A DNA stretch of 8,897 bases from Lentzea sp. (GCA_030146905.1 JASLAV010000604.1:1-8897), one strand, 5' to 3'. Positions 1 to 6,782 are shown, counted from the stretch's first letter. Made by a program: numbers and translations. The notes: generated by a model not told the origin, from the sequence alone.

Positions 1-1648
1 CGGCCACGAGACGCCAGTCCGTCCCGGTGAAGTCGGCGGGGTCGAGCACGCCCGCCGCCTTGACCCAGTCGATCAGCAGCTGGCGGATCTCCTGCTGCTG
101 GTTGTGCAGCACGGGCGCGGACGCGATGTGCGGGAAGTCGCCGCCGCCTGCCTGCCGGTAGTTGTTCACGGCCACCGCGAACTCCGCCGAGTCCGGTACC
201 GGCACGCCGTCGTAGGCCAGGTCCACGATCCGTGACCCCGCGGGCCGGGCGATGTCGATGGTGTAGGTCAGCGGCGCGGACAGGCCGTGGGCGATGTCGA
301 AGTTGTAGTCCGGCACGTCGGCGGACACCTCGGCCGCCGAGAACGGGCCGGGACCGGAGACCTGCAGGAAGTACCGCGCCGACTCCTCCAGGAAGTCGCG
401 CAGCTGACTGCCGGTCAGCCGCACGCCCACCAGCGTGTTGTCGAAGATGTAGAGGCCCGCGACGTCCCTGATGGACACGTCGCCGCCGGGGATCGCCGCC
501 GCCCGGTTGAAGGGCGCGCACAACGACAGCACCGGCAACGACGTGGACTTCGCGACCTCCAGCGCCTGCACGTGGTTGATGAACCGCAACGCCGGCGTGT
601 CCTCGAACCGCGCCCGAGCTGCCGACATCGGAGCGGCGCAGGTGCCGATGCGGGCGTTGACGTAGGAGACGACCTTCGAGTGGTCGTGCCGCAGCAGCCG
701 CACGATCCGCGGGTCCTCCTCGACCGAGGCGGCCGACAGCACGGAGGACCTCGACGCCACCAGTTCCCAGCGGGTGCCGAACCGCAGGTCGAACTCCATC
801 ACCGACAACCGCTTGCCCGAGAACAACGGCTCCGTCAGCAGCACGCGCCGCCCGGTCACCTTGTTCACCGCGAACCGTTCGGGGATCTCCACGTGCGCGT
901 GCCCGACGAGCACCGCGTCGATCCCCGGCACGGTCTCGGCCACGAGCTCCGCGCAGTTCTCCGGGAACGGCACCTGGTCCCCCAGCGACGACGAGAGGTC
1001 GGCACCGGAGTGCGCCACGACGATCACCAAGTCGGACTTGCTCCGCACCTCGGGAACCCAGTGCAGCGCCTGCTCGACGAGGCCGGGGAACGTCATCACG
1101 CCCTCGACGTGGGCGCGGTCCCACACGGCGATCCCGGGGTTCGTCAGACCGAGGATCCCCACCCGCAACGGCGGCCCGCCGGTCCGCCACACCGTCTTGA
1201 CCACGTACGGCGCGAACGCGGGCAGCCCCGTGGACACGTCCAGCGCGTTGGCGGCCAGCAGCGGGAACTCCAGCTGCCGCTCGAACGTCCGCAGCACCTG
1301 CAACCCGTAGTTGAACTCGTGGTTGCCCAGCGCCGCGGCCGTGTAGCCGATCGCGTTCATCGCCGCGGCCATCGGATGCACGTGTGCGCGCGTGATCGGC
1401 TCCACGCGGGCGTAGTAGTACGCCAGCGGTGTGCCCTGGATGGTGTCTCCGGCGTCGAGCAGCAACGTCCGCTGGCGCCCCACGCTCGCACGCACCTGGG
1501 ACACCAGAGACGAGATCTTCGCGAGCCCGACGTCGTCGTGCGCGAAGTCGTCGAACTCGCGATCCCGGTAGTAGTCCCAGTTGAAGAGGTTGCCGTGCAG
1601 GTCGGTCGTGCCCATCACCGTCAGCGTGAACGTGCGCAGACCGCTCAC
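1..1648 (-). CDS. CpdB-like 2',3'-cyclic-nucleotide phosphodiesterase / nucleotidase, C-terminus cut by window edge
   Basis: A two-domain metallophosphatase that should hydrolyse 2',3'-cyclic nucleotides and nucleoside monophosphates. The 549 visible residues start with the metal motif TDLHGN (D16, H18), then LDAGD (D65, D68), GNHEFNYG (N109, H110), AHSG (H213) and GHAH (H250, H252): the full dinuclear metal set of calcineurin-like enzymes. The C-terminal substrate domain shows YNFDIA (448-453), NNYRQAGGGDF (495-505) and DWRL (544-547). The NWDYYRD, YNFD and NNYR stretches resemble E. coli CpdB more than UshA. I chose GTG at 1648, although GGAGGTG overlaps it; CTG at 1639, about 6-8 nt after GGAGG, is also possible, and ATG at 1681 is in frame but has weak Shine-Dalgarno sequence and lies outside a hairpin. 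None of these starts gives a signal peptide, so the enzyme looks cytosolic, unlike periplasmic CpdB. Few residues appear to be missing beyond the left edge. Exact substrate preference cannot be read from sequence. Confidence 0.9.
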   Translation of the reverse strand, partial: MSGLRTFTLTVMGTTDLHGNLFNWDYYRDREFDDFAHDDVGLAKISSLVSQVRASVGRQRTLLLDAGDTIQGTPLAYYYARVEPITRAHVHPMAAAMNAIGYTAAALGNHEFNYGLQVLRTFERQLEFPLLAANALDVSTGLPAFAPYVVKTVWRTGGPPLRVGILGLTNPGIAVWDRAHVEGVMTFPGLVEQALHWVPEVRSKSDLVIVVAHSGADLSSSLGDQVPFPENCAELVAETVPGIDAVLVGHAHVEIPERFAVNKVTGRRVLLTEPLFSGKRLSVMEFDLRFGTRWELVASRSSVLSAASVEEDPRIVRLLRHDHSKVVSYVNARIGTCAAPMSAARARFEDTPALRFINHVQALEVAKSTSLPVLSLCAPFNRAAAIPGGDVSIRDVAGLYIFDNTLVGVRLTGSQLRDFLEESARYFLQVSGPGPFSAAEVSADVPDYNFDIAHGLSAPLTYTIDIARPAGSRIVDLAYDGVPVPDSAEFAVAVNNYRQAGGGDFPHIASAPVLHNQQQEIRQLLIDWVKAAGVLDPADFTGTDWRLVA

Positions 1649-1652
1649 CTCC

Positions 1653-1685
1653 GGTTGTGGTCGGGCATACAACCCGACCATAACC
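1653..1685. promoter_or_regulatory. 13-bp near-perfect inverted repeat just upstream of the CpdB-like gene
   Basis: The left arm GGTTGTGGTCGGG (1653-1665) and right arm CCCGACCATAACC (1673-1685) pair at 12 of 13 positions around a 7-base spacer CATACAA. The single mismatch (G1657 with T1681) would be a G-U pair in a plus-strand RNA. The core TGGTCGGG/CCCGACCA is a perfect 8-bp match. It lies immediately 5' of the GGAGG ribosome-binding site (minus strand, 1646-1652), so it could be an operator or an RNA hairpin controlling translation of the phosphatase. No T-tract follows on either strand, so a standard intrinsic terminator is less likely. Confidence 0.55.
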
Positions 1686-1705
1686 ACTCACACTTGACCG
1701 GAGGG

Positions 1706-1965
1706 TTACCTCGTCGCGGGACGCCGGCCGCGCTGACCGGGTTCGACCACGTTGGAGGCGACGGGCCTCCCGTCCTCTGTGGTGGCGATCACGGTGGCGG
1801 TGTCGCCTTTTCGACACCTTCGGTCACGGTCCCGGCGTCGACCACGTACGTATTGGCGCAACCGCCGGTGGACTTCACCTCGACGGACGAGTCGCTGATC
1901 GCGGTGATCTCACCGGTCTGGGACTCGCCGTGGGTGTCCGTGCCGAACCCGGGACTACCGCGCAT
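1706..1965 (-). pseudogene. Remnant of a DUF5666-like secreted protein gene, frameshifted and missing its N-terminus
   Basis: From ATG at 1965 the frame reads MRGSPGFGTDTHGE, then QTGEITAISDSSVEVKSTGG and NTYVVDAGTVTEGVEK, ending at TGA 1789-1791. A shift of one base at GAAAAGGCGAC (about 1803-1813) opens KGDTATVIATTEDGRPVA and SNVVEPGQ, down to TAA at 1706-1708. Both halves match the small beta-rich domain (GxITAxSxxSVxVKS ... YVVDxxT ... GDTATVIA) that I know as DUF5666-like, normally exported. No signal peptide is encoded: upstream the frame holds only a short Arg/Ala-rich stretch before a stop at about 2022-2024, and no ribosome-binding site precedes the ATG. Compared with remembered homologues, segments also seem absent after THGE and after TVT. 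Loss of one G in AAGGG would explain the frameshift. A sequencing error could explain the shift, but not the missing N-terminus. Family assignment is from memory. Confidence 0.65.
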
Positions 1966-2007
1966 GCCGGCGCCGCCTGCGCGTGACCTGTGCCTGGCGC
2001 GGGCGTG

Positions 2008-2039
2008 AGCTGTGGGAGCCGCTCACAGCTGGTACACAG
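2008..2039. promoter_or_regulatory. CACAG direct repeats at 11-bp spacing plus inverted repeat: candidate autoregulatory operator
   Basis: Two CACAG boxes begin at 2024 and 2035, exactly 11 bp apart, the spacing typical of tandem half-sites bound by OmpR-family regulators. The first box also belongs to a perfect 7-bp inverted repeat, AGCTGTG (2008-2014) and CACAGCT (2024-2030), separated by 9 bases. The cluster ends 32 bases before the chosen start of the response regulator gene, where a promoter is expected. I see no convincing -35/-10 pair, though TACACA at 2033-2038 could serve as a -10. Binding by the adjacent regulator is inference. Confidence 0.45.
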
Positions 2040-2071
2040 GACCGGCGTTCACGATGGGAGCCATGCGCGCG

Positions 2072-2788
2072 ATGAAGACCGAACTCCGCAGGCCGGACGG
2101 GAAGCCGGTGCGGGTGCTCGTGGTCGACGACGAGTCCACTCTGGCCGAGCTGATGACGATGGCGCTGCGCATGGAGAAGTGGGACGTCCGCACGGCTCTC
2201 GACGGCCAGACGGCGGTGCGGACCGCGCGGGACTTCCGCCCGGACGTGGTGGTGCTCGACGTGATGCTGCCGGACTTCGACGGGTTCGAGGTGCTGCGCA
2301 GGATGCGCGCGGAGTCCCCGGTCCTGCCCGTGCTGTTCCTGACGGCCAAGGACGCGGTGGAGGACCGCATCGCCGGGCTCACCGCCGGTGGCGACGACTA
2401 CGTCACCAAGCCGTTCTCGCTGGAGGAGGTCGTGCTGCGGCTGCGCGCACTGCTGCGGCGCACCGGCGTGACCGACTCGGACGCGGGCACCCGGCTGGTC
2501 GTCGGCGACCTGTCGCTGAACGAGGAGACGCGCGAGGTGGAGCGCGGCGGCACCTCGATCGACCTGACGGCGACGGAGTTCGAGCTGCTGCGCTACCTGA
2601 TGCGCAACCCGAAGCGCGTGCTGAGCAAGGCGCAGATCCTGGACCGCGTGTGGAGCTACGACTTCGGCGGCCAGGCCAACATCGTCGAGCTCTACATCTC
2701 CTACCTGCGCAAGAAGGTCGACGCCGGGCGCACCCCGATGATCCACACCATGCGAGGCGCCGGCTATGTCCTCAAGCCTGCGTCCTAG
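2072..2788 (+). CDS. OmpR/PhoB-family response regulator (TrcR/TcrA-like)
   Basis: A DNA-binding response regulator of 238 residues. The receiver domain (about 13-128) has the acidic pair D19-D20, phosphoacceptor D63 in VVVLDVMLPDFDG, T91 in FLTAKD and K113 in YVTKPFS, so it should be phosphorylated normally. The C-terminal winged-helix domain (about 140-235) carries LTATEFELLRYLM, the recognition-helix region NIVELYISYLRKKVD, and the closing TMRGAGYVL hairpin. DYVTKPFSLEEVVLRLRALL and DAVEDRIAGLTAGGDDY remind me of the mycobacterial TrcR/TcrA group, but I would not assign a name. Starts at 2054, 2063 or GTG 2012 are also in frame. I prefer ATG 2072 because GGGAG (2056-2060) lies 11 bases upstream, but it is not a strong site. 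Its last 23 bases overlap the sensor kinase gene, so the two are co-transcribed and coupled. The CACAG repeats upstream suggest autoregulation. Confidence 0.93.
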   Translation: MKTELRRPDGKPVRVLVVDDESTLAELMTMALRMEKWDVRTALDGQTAVRTARDFRPDVVVLDVMLPDFDGFEVLRRMRAESPVLPVLFLTAKDAVEDRIAGLTAGGDDYVTKPFSLEEVVLRLRALLRRTGVTDSDAGTRLVVGDLSLNEETREVERGGTSIDLTATEFELLRYLMRNPKRVLSKAQILDRVWSYDFGGQANIVELYISYLRKKVDAGRTPMIHTMRGAGYVLKPAS

Positions 2789-4160
2789 GACGCTGAGGGC
2801 GCAGCTGGTCTCCGGCCAGATCGTCCTGCTCACCGCGCTGTGCCTGGTGATCGGCGGGGTCTCGGTGCTCGCGCTGCACTCGTTCCTGATGGCCAACCTC
2901 GACCGCGAGGTCACGACGCTGCGGCCGGCACCGCCCAACTCGTCGTTCGGCCCGCCCGGCATCAACGCGTGGATCGGCCCCGACGGCACCATCCGCGGCA
3001 CGGTCGAGCTCCCGGGCTGGCCGGCCCCGCGCCTGCTCACCGACGACGAGATCGCGGTGCTGGAGGCCACGCCGGCCGGCCTGCGCACCGTCGACCTGGG
3101 TGACGCGGGCGAGTTCCGCGTGGTGACCGACCGGATGAACGTCAAGGGGCTGTCGCTGACGCGCGTGACGGACGTCGTGTGGCGGATGGTCTGGATCCTC
3201 GCCGGGCTCATCCTCGCGGGAGCGGCGGTGGTCGCGCTGGCGGGCAGGGTGGTCGTGCGGCGCGCGCTCGTGCCGCTGGACCGGGTCGCGGAGATCGCCA
3301 CGCGCGTCTCCGAGCTGCCGCTGCACGAGGGCGAGGTCGCGCTCGCCGAACGCGTGCCGGAGGAGGACACCGACCCCGCCACCGAGGTCGGCAAGGTGGG
3401 ACTCGCCCTGAACAGGATGCTCGGCCACGTAGACAGGGCCCTGAAGGCGAGGCACGACAGCGAGACCAGGGTCCGGCAGTTCGTCGCCGACGCCTCCCAC
3501 GAGCTGCGCACGCCGCTCGCCGCGATCAGGGGCTACGCGGAGCTGACGCGCAGGACCGGCGAGGACCTGCCGCCGGAGGTCACCCACGCGATGAGCCGCG
3601 TGGAGTCCGAGGCGCTGCGGATGACGTCGCTGGTGGAGGACCTGCTGCTGCTGGCACGCCTCGACGCGGGCCGCCCCCTGGAGAGCGAGGACGTCGACCT
3701 CTCCCGGCTGGTGCTCGACGTGGTCGGCGACGCGAGGATCGCGGGCCCCGGCCACAGCTGGAAGCTCGCGCTGCCGGAGGACCCGGTGGTCGTCACCGGC
3801 GACGTGCGGCGGCTGCACCAGGTCCTCGGCAACCTGCTGTCCAACGCCCGCGCCCACACCCCGCCCGGCACGACCGTGACCACCGGCCTGTCCGTCCACG
3901 ACGGACGCGCCGACCTGACCGTCACCGACGACGGTCCCGGCGTCCCGCAGGGCCTGGAGGTCTTCGAACGGTTCGCGCGCGGCGACTCCTCGCGCTCGCG
4001 GGCGGCGGGCGGCACCGGGCTGGGCCTGTCGATCGTGGCCGCCGTGGTCGGTGCGCACGGCGGTGAGGTGTCCGTCGCGAGCGCGCCGGGCCACACCGCG
4101 TTCACGGTGTCCCTTCGCACAGCTCGTCCACAGCAGGGGCACGCGACCGGCCCAGGCTAG
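2766..4160 (+). CDS. Sensor histidine kinase partnered with the upstream response regulator
   Basis: A membrane sensor kinase of 464 residues with the usual order of domains. A first membrane helix (about 14-40) is followed by an external loop of roughly 95 residues with a Pro-rich stretch (PAPPNSSFGPPG), a second helix (about 137-160), a HAMP linker (about 161-228), and the dimerisation domain with the H-box SHELRTPLAAIRGYAEL (phosphorylated His245). The ATPase domain has the N-box NLLSNARAHT (N356, N360), G1 DDGPG (388-392), F-box FERFARGD and G2 GGTGLGLSIV. All catalytic motifs are intact. ATG 2766 lies inside the regulator gene, 8 bases after GAGG (2754-2757), which supports this start and translational coupling. 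The sensor loop has no recognisable domain, so the signal is unknown. The C-terminal ~10 residues are polar and unstructured. Remnants of other genes lie on both sides, so the pair may now act on distant targets. Confidence 0.94.
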   Translation: MSSSLRPRTLRAQLVSGQIVLLTALCLVIGGVSVLALHSFLMANLDREVTTLRPAPPNSSFGPPGINAWIGPDGTIRGTVELPGWPAPRLLTDDEIAVLEATPAGLRTVDLGDAGEFRVVTDRMNVKGLSLTRVTDVVWRMVWILAGLILAGAAVVALAGRVVVRRALVPLDRVAEIATRVSELPLHEGEVALAERVPEEDTDPATEVGKVGLALNRMLGHVDRALKARHDSETRVRQFVADASHELRTPLAAIRGYAELTRRTGEDLPPEVTHAMSRVESEALRMTSLVEDLLLLARLDAGRPLESEDVDLSRLVLDVVGDARIAGPGHSWKLALPEDPVVVTGDVRRLHQVLGNLLSNARAHTPPGTTVTTGLSVHDGRADLTVTDDGPGVPQGLEVFERFARGDSSRSRAAGGTGLGLSIVAAVVGAHGGEVSVASAPGHTAFTVSLRTARPQQGHATGPG

Positions 4161-4180
4161 GGCGTGTCCCGTGAGACGAG

Positions 4181-4713
4181 AACGCGATCACCGTCGACAA
4201 GACGCCCGCCTCGCTGTGGGTGATGGGCCTGTCCGCACGGCTGTTCGGCGTCACCGCGTGGAGCGTCCTGGTGCCGCAGGCGTTGGTGGGCGTGGGCAGC
4301 GTGTGGCTGTTGTACGCGACGGTCCGCCGCTGGTTCTCCCCCGCCGCGGCGCTGATCTCGGGGGCGGTGCTCGCGCTGACCCCGGTCGCGGTCCTGATGT
4401 TCCGCTTCAACAACCCTGACGCGCTGCTGGTGCTGCTCATCGCGGGCGCGTGTTGCACCGCCGCGACGGTCGGAGCCAGAACGCCGCGTCACTGCAGCTG
4501 GCGTCCGGCAGGCCGGTGATCGCGATCGGCGGCTGGAACGGCAGCGATCCCGCTCCCACGCTCGACGAGTTCCAGGCGCTCGTCGCCGAGGGCGAGGTGC
4601 GGTACTACGTCGAAGACGGGCGCGGCAGCGACATCGGCGAGTGGGTCCAGGCGAACTTCCAGGCCGTCACCGCGGGCGGTCAGACGCTCTACGACCTGAC
4701 CTCCGGGAACTGA
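4181..4713 (+). pseudogene. Remnant of a GT39 (ArnT/PMT-like) membrane glycosyltransferase, 5'-truncated and internally deleted
   Basis: Two pieces of one protein lie in different frames. Piece one (4181 to about 4473) reads NAITVDKTPASLWVMGLSAR and continues through hydrophobic helices to VLMFRFNNPDALLVLLIAGA, characteristic of the N-terminal membrane part of polyprenol-phosphate-sugar transferases; a stop at 4172-4174 lies just ahead and the first ~90-100 residues (including the usual catalytic Asp region) are absent. Piece two (about 4474-4713) reads SQNAASLQLASGRPVIAIGG, then WNGSDPAPTLDEFQALVAEG and ends TLYDLTSGN, the C-terminal soluble tail of the same family. The several hundred residues of central transmembrane region that normally separate them are missing. 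No product with transferase activity is possible. The remnant starts only 20 bases after the kinase stop, suggesting it once followed the two-component genes. Family identity rests on remembered homologues. Confidence 0.78.
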
Positions 4714-5454
4714 CCTCCCCGAGCCGGGCTGCGCGTCGTGCCACAGCAACGGCAGCAGGTCGGCACCTCGCCGCCACAGCCACGGAATCCCCTTGAGCGC
4801 CAGCCACGCCACGTGGTGCCACACCTTCAGCTCACGCCCGCCGGAACACTCCAGGCTGATGTCGTCCACGGTGTGCCCGAGCGCGCGCAGCTCGGCCGCG
4901 AACGCCCTGGCCAGCAGCCGGTGCCCGCGTTCGGACGGGTGCAGCCGGTCGACCGCCCACGTCTCCAGCTCGTACGCGCCGGGCAGCGTGTGCAGGTCGA
5001 CGCACCGCACCCCGTGCCGCGCCACCACGACGTCGATCACGCGGTTGTACGCGTCGATCCGGTCCTTCAGCACCCGCCGCAATCGGCCGGGCAGCTTGAA
5101 CACCCGTCCCTGGTCGTGGAACCGGACCGTGACGACCGAGACCCCCGCGGCCGTCAGCGCGCCGCAGACGTGGTCGAGGTCCTCGTGCATCCGCCGCACG
5201 GAGAAGTCCGACCGCAGCGTGTCGTTGACACCCACGATGACGACGGCGGCGGTGGGCCGGTCCGCCAGCGCCCGCGGCAGCTGCGTGTGCCGGACGTCGG
5301 CCAGGCGCGCACCGGAGACCGCGTGGTTGCGGTAGCCGTTGTCCTCGAACGCGGCGGAGAGGATGGGGCCGAAACCGCGCCAGCCGCCCTGCACGAGGTC
5401 GCCGATCCCGACCGCTGTCGAGTCACCGAGTAAGACCAGCACGCGGACCAGCAT
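4489..5454 (-). CDS. SGNH/GDSL-family hydrolase with an abnormal C-terminal tail
   Basis: A 321-residue predicted esterase/lipase of the SGNH fold. Block I LLGDSTAVGIGD gives the nucleophile Ser12; block II SGARLAD gives Gly48; block III VVIVGVNDTL gives Asn77; block V AVDRLHPSERGH gives Asp169 and His172. All four diagnostic residues are present, so the catalytic core (about 1-195) looks active. There is no signal peptide, which suggests a cytosolic enzyme acting on an unknown ester. Residues 196-235 (LKVWHHVAWLALKGIPWLWRRG region) are normal for actinobacterial relatives, but from about residue 241 the frame continues 80 more residues antisense to the glycosyltransferase remnant and ends at TGA near 4489. 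That tail has no recognisable domain and is probably accidental. ATG 5454 lacks a good ribosome-binding site; GTG 5442 (LVLLGDST) is an alternative. The gene follows the kinase gene by 41 bases on the same strand and may share its transcript. Confidence 0.85.
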   Translation of the reverse strand: MLVRVLVLLGDSTAVGIGDLVQGGWRGFGPILSAAFEDNGYRNHAVSGARLADVRHTQLPRALADRPTAAVVIVGVNDTLRSDFSVRRMHEDLDHVCGALTAAGVSVVTVRFHDQGRVFKLPGRLRRVLKDRIDAYNRVIDVVVARHGVRCVDLHTLPGAYELETWAVDRLHPSERGHRLLARAFAAELRALGHTVDDISLECSGGRELKVWHHVAWLALKGIPWLWRRGADLLPLLWHDAQPGSGRSVPGGQVVERLTARGDGLEVRLDPLADVAAAPVFDVVPHLALGDERLELVERGSGIAAVPAADRDHRPAGRQLQ

Positions 5455-5495
5455 CAACGGGCCCGGTGATGCCGGAATGACCGTGCGGGAACGGT

Positions 5496-6662
5496 TCAGC
5501 GAAATGCTGGGTAAAGCGGGAGTTCGAGCACCTCGGTGCCGTAGCGGTCGGCCAGCGCGCCGATGACGGCGTCCGCGTGGGACGCCACCGTCTTCTCCCC
5601 CAGGAGCAGCGCGTCGGACCGCAGCCGCAGCCACCGGCCCGCCAGCACGACGCTGCGCGGCGGCGCGTTGTCGACGCTCGGCATCGGCTTGGAGAGAGCA
5701 CGCCACGTCGCGAGCCACACCCACAGCAGCTGGGCCTGCAACAGCCTCGGTAGGAGCACCGCGTCGTCGTCCATCTCGGGCCACACCGACCCGACCTCCG
5801 CCCGCCACGCGGCGATCATGGCCTCGGACATCCCCGGCGGCAGGCCCCACCCGCACCAGCAGGACGGGAACGGCACGCGCAACGCGGCCGCGTCGAACAC
5901 GATGTCGCGGACGCAGCCGCCCTCGAAGTCGACGAAACGGACACCGCGCGAGGTGACCAGGTGGTTGTCGGGGCAGGACGTCGACGGGCTGAACGCCCTG
6001 CGCCGCGAGGTGCTGAACGCCCGTGCCGCGGCGGCGGCGAAGTCGGTGGCCTGCGAGGACGTCTCGACGCCCAGCGTGGTGCCCAGCAGCGCCGGCAACC
6101 CGGCGATCGCCGCGTGCACGTCGACCGCGATGGGGTCCTGGCAGCACTGGGCTCCCGCGCGGCGCATCAACGCGTCGAAGTCGGCGTCACGGCCGGCCGT
6201 CGTGGCGTGCAGGCGTCCCATGGCGTGCGCCCACGAGAGCAAGCCGCGTTCCGCGACGCGCGCGTCCTTGGCGTGCAGCTTCTCGGACAGCCGCGGCGCA
6301 CGGCCGAGGTCCTCCAGCACGACGAGGCGCGACGCGGCGTCGTGCGCGAACAGTTCCGGGGTGGCCCGCTCCTCGGAGGGAAGAGCGGTCAGGAGCTGGT
6401 GGCTGACGGCCTCGTGCGCCCACGGGTCGCGGTCGCCGCTGGCTTCCGGATAGCGCTTCACGACCAGCGTGCGGGGCATGGAGAACGGCGACGAGGCCAC
6501 TCTCACGCGGATGACGACGGAACGACCGGTACCCCCGAGAGCCTCGGGGTCCGCGAGGCGCACCTGGGCGCCCATCCGTTTCGTCAGCACCCGCTCGGCC
6601 GCCCCGACAGCGTCCTCTATGTCAGATGATGTCGTGTCGGGAGAGCCCGCGGTGATCTCCAC
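5496..6662 (-). CDS. APH-like phosphotransferase (protein-kinase-like fold) with altered catalytic motif
   Basis: A 388-residue protein of the aminoglycoside phosphotransferase / choline kinase superfamily; its substrate is unknown. Seen in order: a beta-strand lobe with the ATP-binding lysine in TLVVKRYPE (K69), WAHEA (E84), hinge-like VVLEDLG (E117), SWAHAMGRLHA, then AFSPSTSCPDNHLV (224-236) and VRFVDFEGG (D245, the metal-binding DFG-like Asp). In the superfamily the catalytic loop is HxDxxxxN, and in remembered actinobacterial relatives it reads like SPSDxCPDN. Here the Asp position is Thr228 while Asn233 is kept, so activity is doubtful. A 24-bp in-phase repeat lies just before this motif. 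GTG 6662 is preferred: GGAGGAG (6669-6675) is 6 bases upstream, whereas ATG 6668 abuts it. The gene starts about 120 bases after the DUF389 stop on the same strand and precedes the SGNH hydrolase gene. A resistance role should not be assumed. Confidence 0.85.
   Translation of the reverse strand: MEITAGSPDTTSSDIEDAVGAAERVLTKRMGAQVRLADPEALGGTGRSVVIRVRVASSPFSMPRTLVVKRYPEASGDRDPWAHEAVSHQLLTALPSEERATPELFAHDAASRLVVLEDLGRAPRLSEKLHAKDARVAERGLLSWAHAMGRLHATTAGRDADFDALMRRAGAQCCQDPIAVDVHAAIAGLPALLGTTLGVETSSQATDFAAAAARAFSTSRRRAFSPSTSCPDNHLVTSRGVRFVDFEGGCVRDIVFDAAALRVPFPSCWCGWGLPPGMSEAMIAAWRAEVGSVWPEMDDDAVLLPRLLQAQLLWVWLATWRALSKPMPSVDNAPPRSVVLAGRWLRLRSDALLLGEKTVASHADAVIGALADRYGTEVLELPLYPAFR
5988..6022. repeat. 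11-bp direct repeat, 24-bp period, inside the APH-like kinase gene
   Basis: GCTGAACGCCC occurs at 5988-5998 and again at 6012-6022. On the coding (minus) strand it encodes two RAFS units eight codons apart, RAFSTSRR followed by RAFSPSTS. The second copy runs into the altered catalytic motif. The 24-bp period keeps the frame, so this could be a small in-frame tandem duplication, or chance similarity in a biased sequence. Confidence 0.5.
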
Positions 6663-6782
6663 GCTCATCTCCTCCGACCCTACTCCCCAAAGCACGCGAG
6701 CCGGACCCGACGCTAATCCGGCCAGGCCTCGACCACCACTACTCGTTGGTAACGGCTCGCACCGCCCGGAGGGGTCCGTTGA

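Noticed and set aside
287..2008. Long open frame on the plus strand (573 codons)
   Set aside because: It lies antisense to the CpdB-like gene; its product is Arg/His/Gly-rich without domains, as expected for a shadow frame in high-GC DNA.
1955..3511. Long minus-strand open frame of 518 codons and another of 456 codons at 2772-4142
   Set aside because: Both run antisense to the response regulator and kinase, whose motifs are unmistakable on the plus strand; the opposite frames give low-complexity sequence.
4158..4180. Possible insertion-sequence end (GGGCGTGTCCCGTGAG) at the left border of the glycosyltransferase remnant
   Set aside because: I find no matching inverted copy near the other breakpoint, no target duplication and no transposase, so an IS-mediated deletion is not supported.
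4714..4745. Bidirectional terminator expected between convergent genes
   Set aside because: No strong hairpin or T-run is visible; the hydrolase frame itself reads across this interval.
5455..6147. Upstream extension of the SGNH hydrolase frame
   Set aside because: The extra sequence overlaps the kinase gene in another frame and is Arg/Ala/Gly-rich; the fold begins at MLVRVLVLLGDST.
6699..6761. 8-bp inverted repeat GCGAGCCG / CGGCTCGC between the DUF389 and kinase genes
   Set aside because: The arms are about 48 bases apart and GC-rich; chance is a sufficient explanation and no T-tract or promoter elements accompany them.
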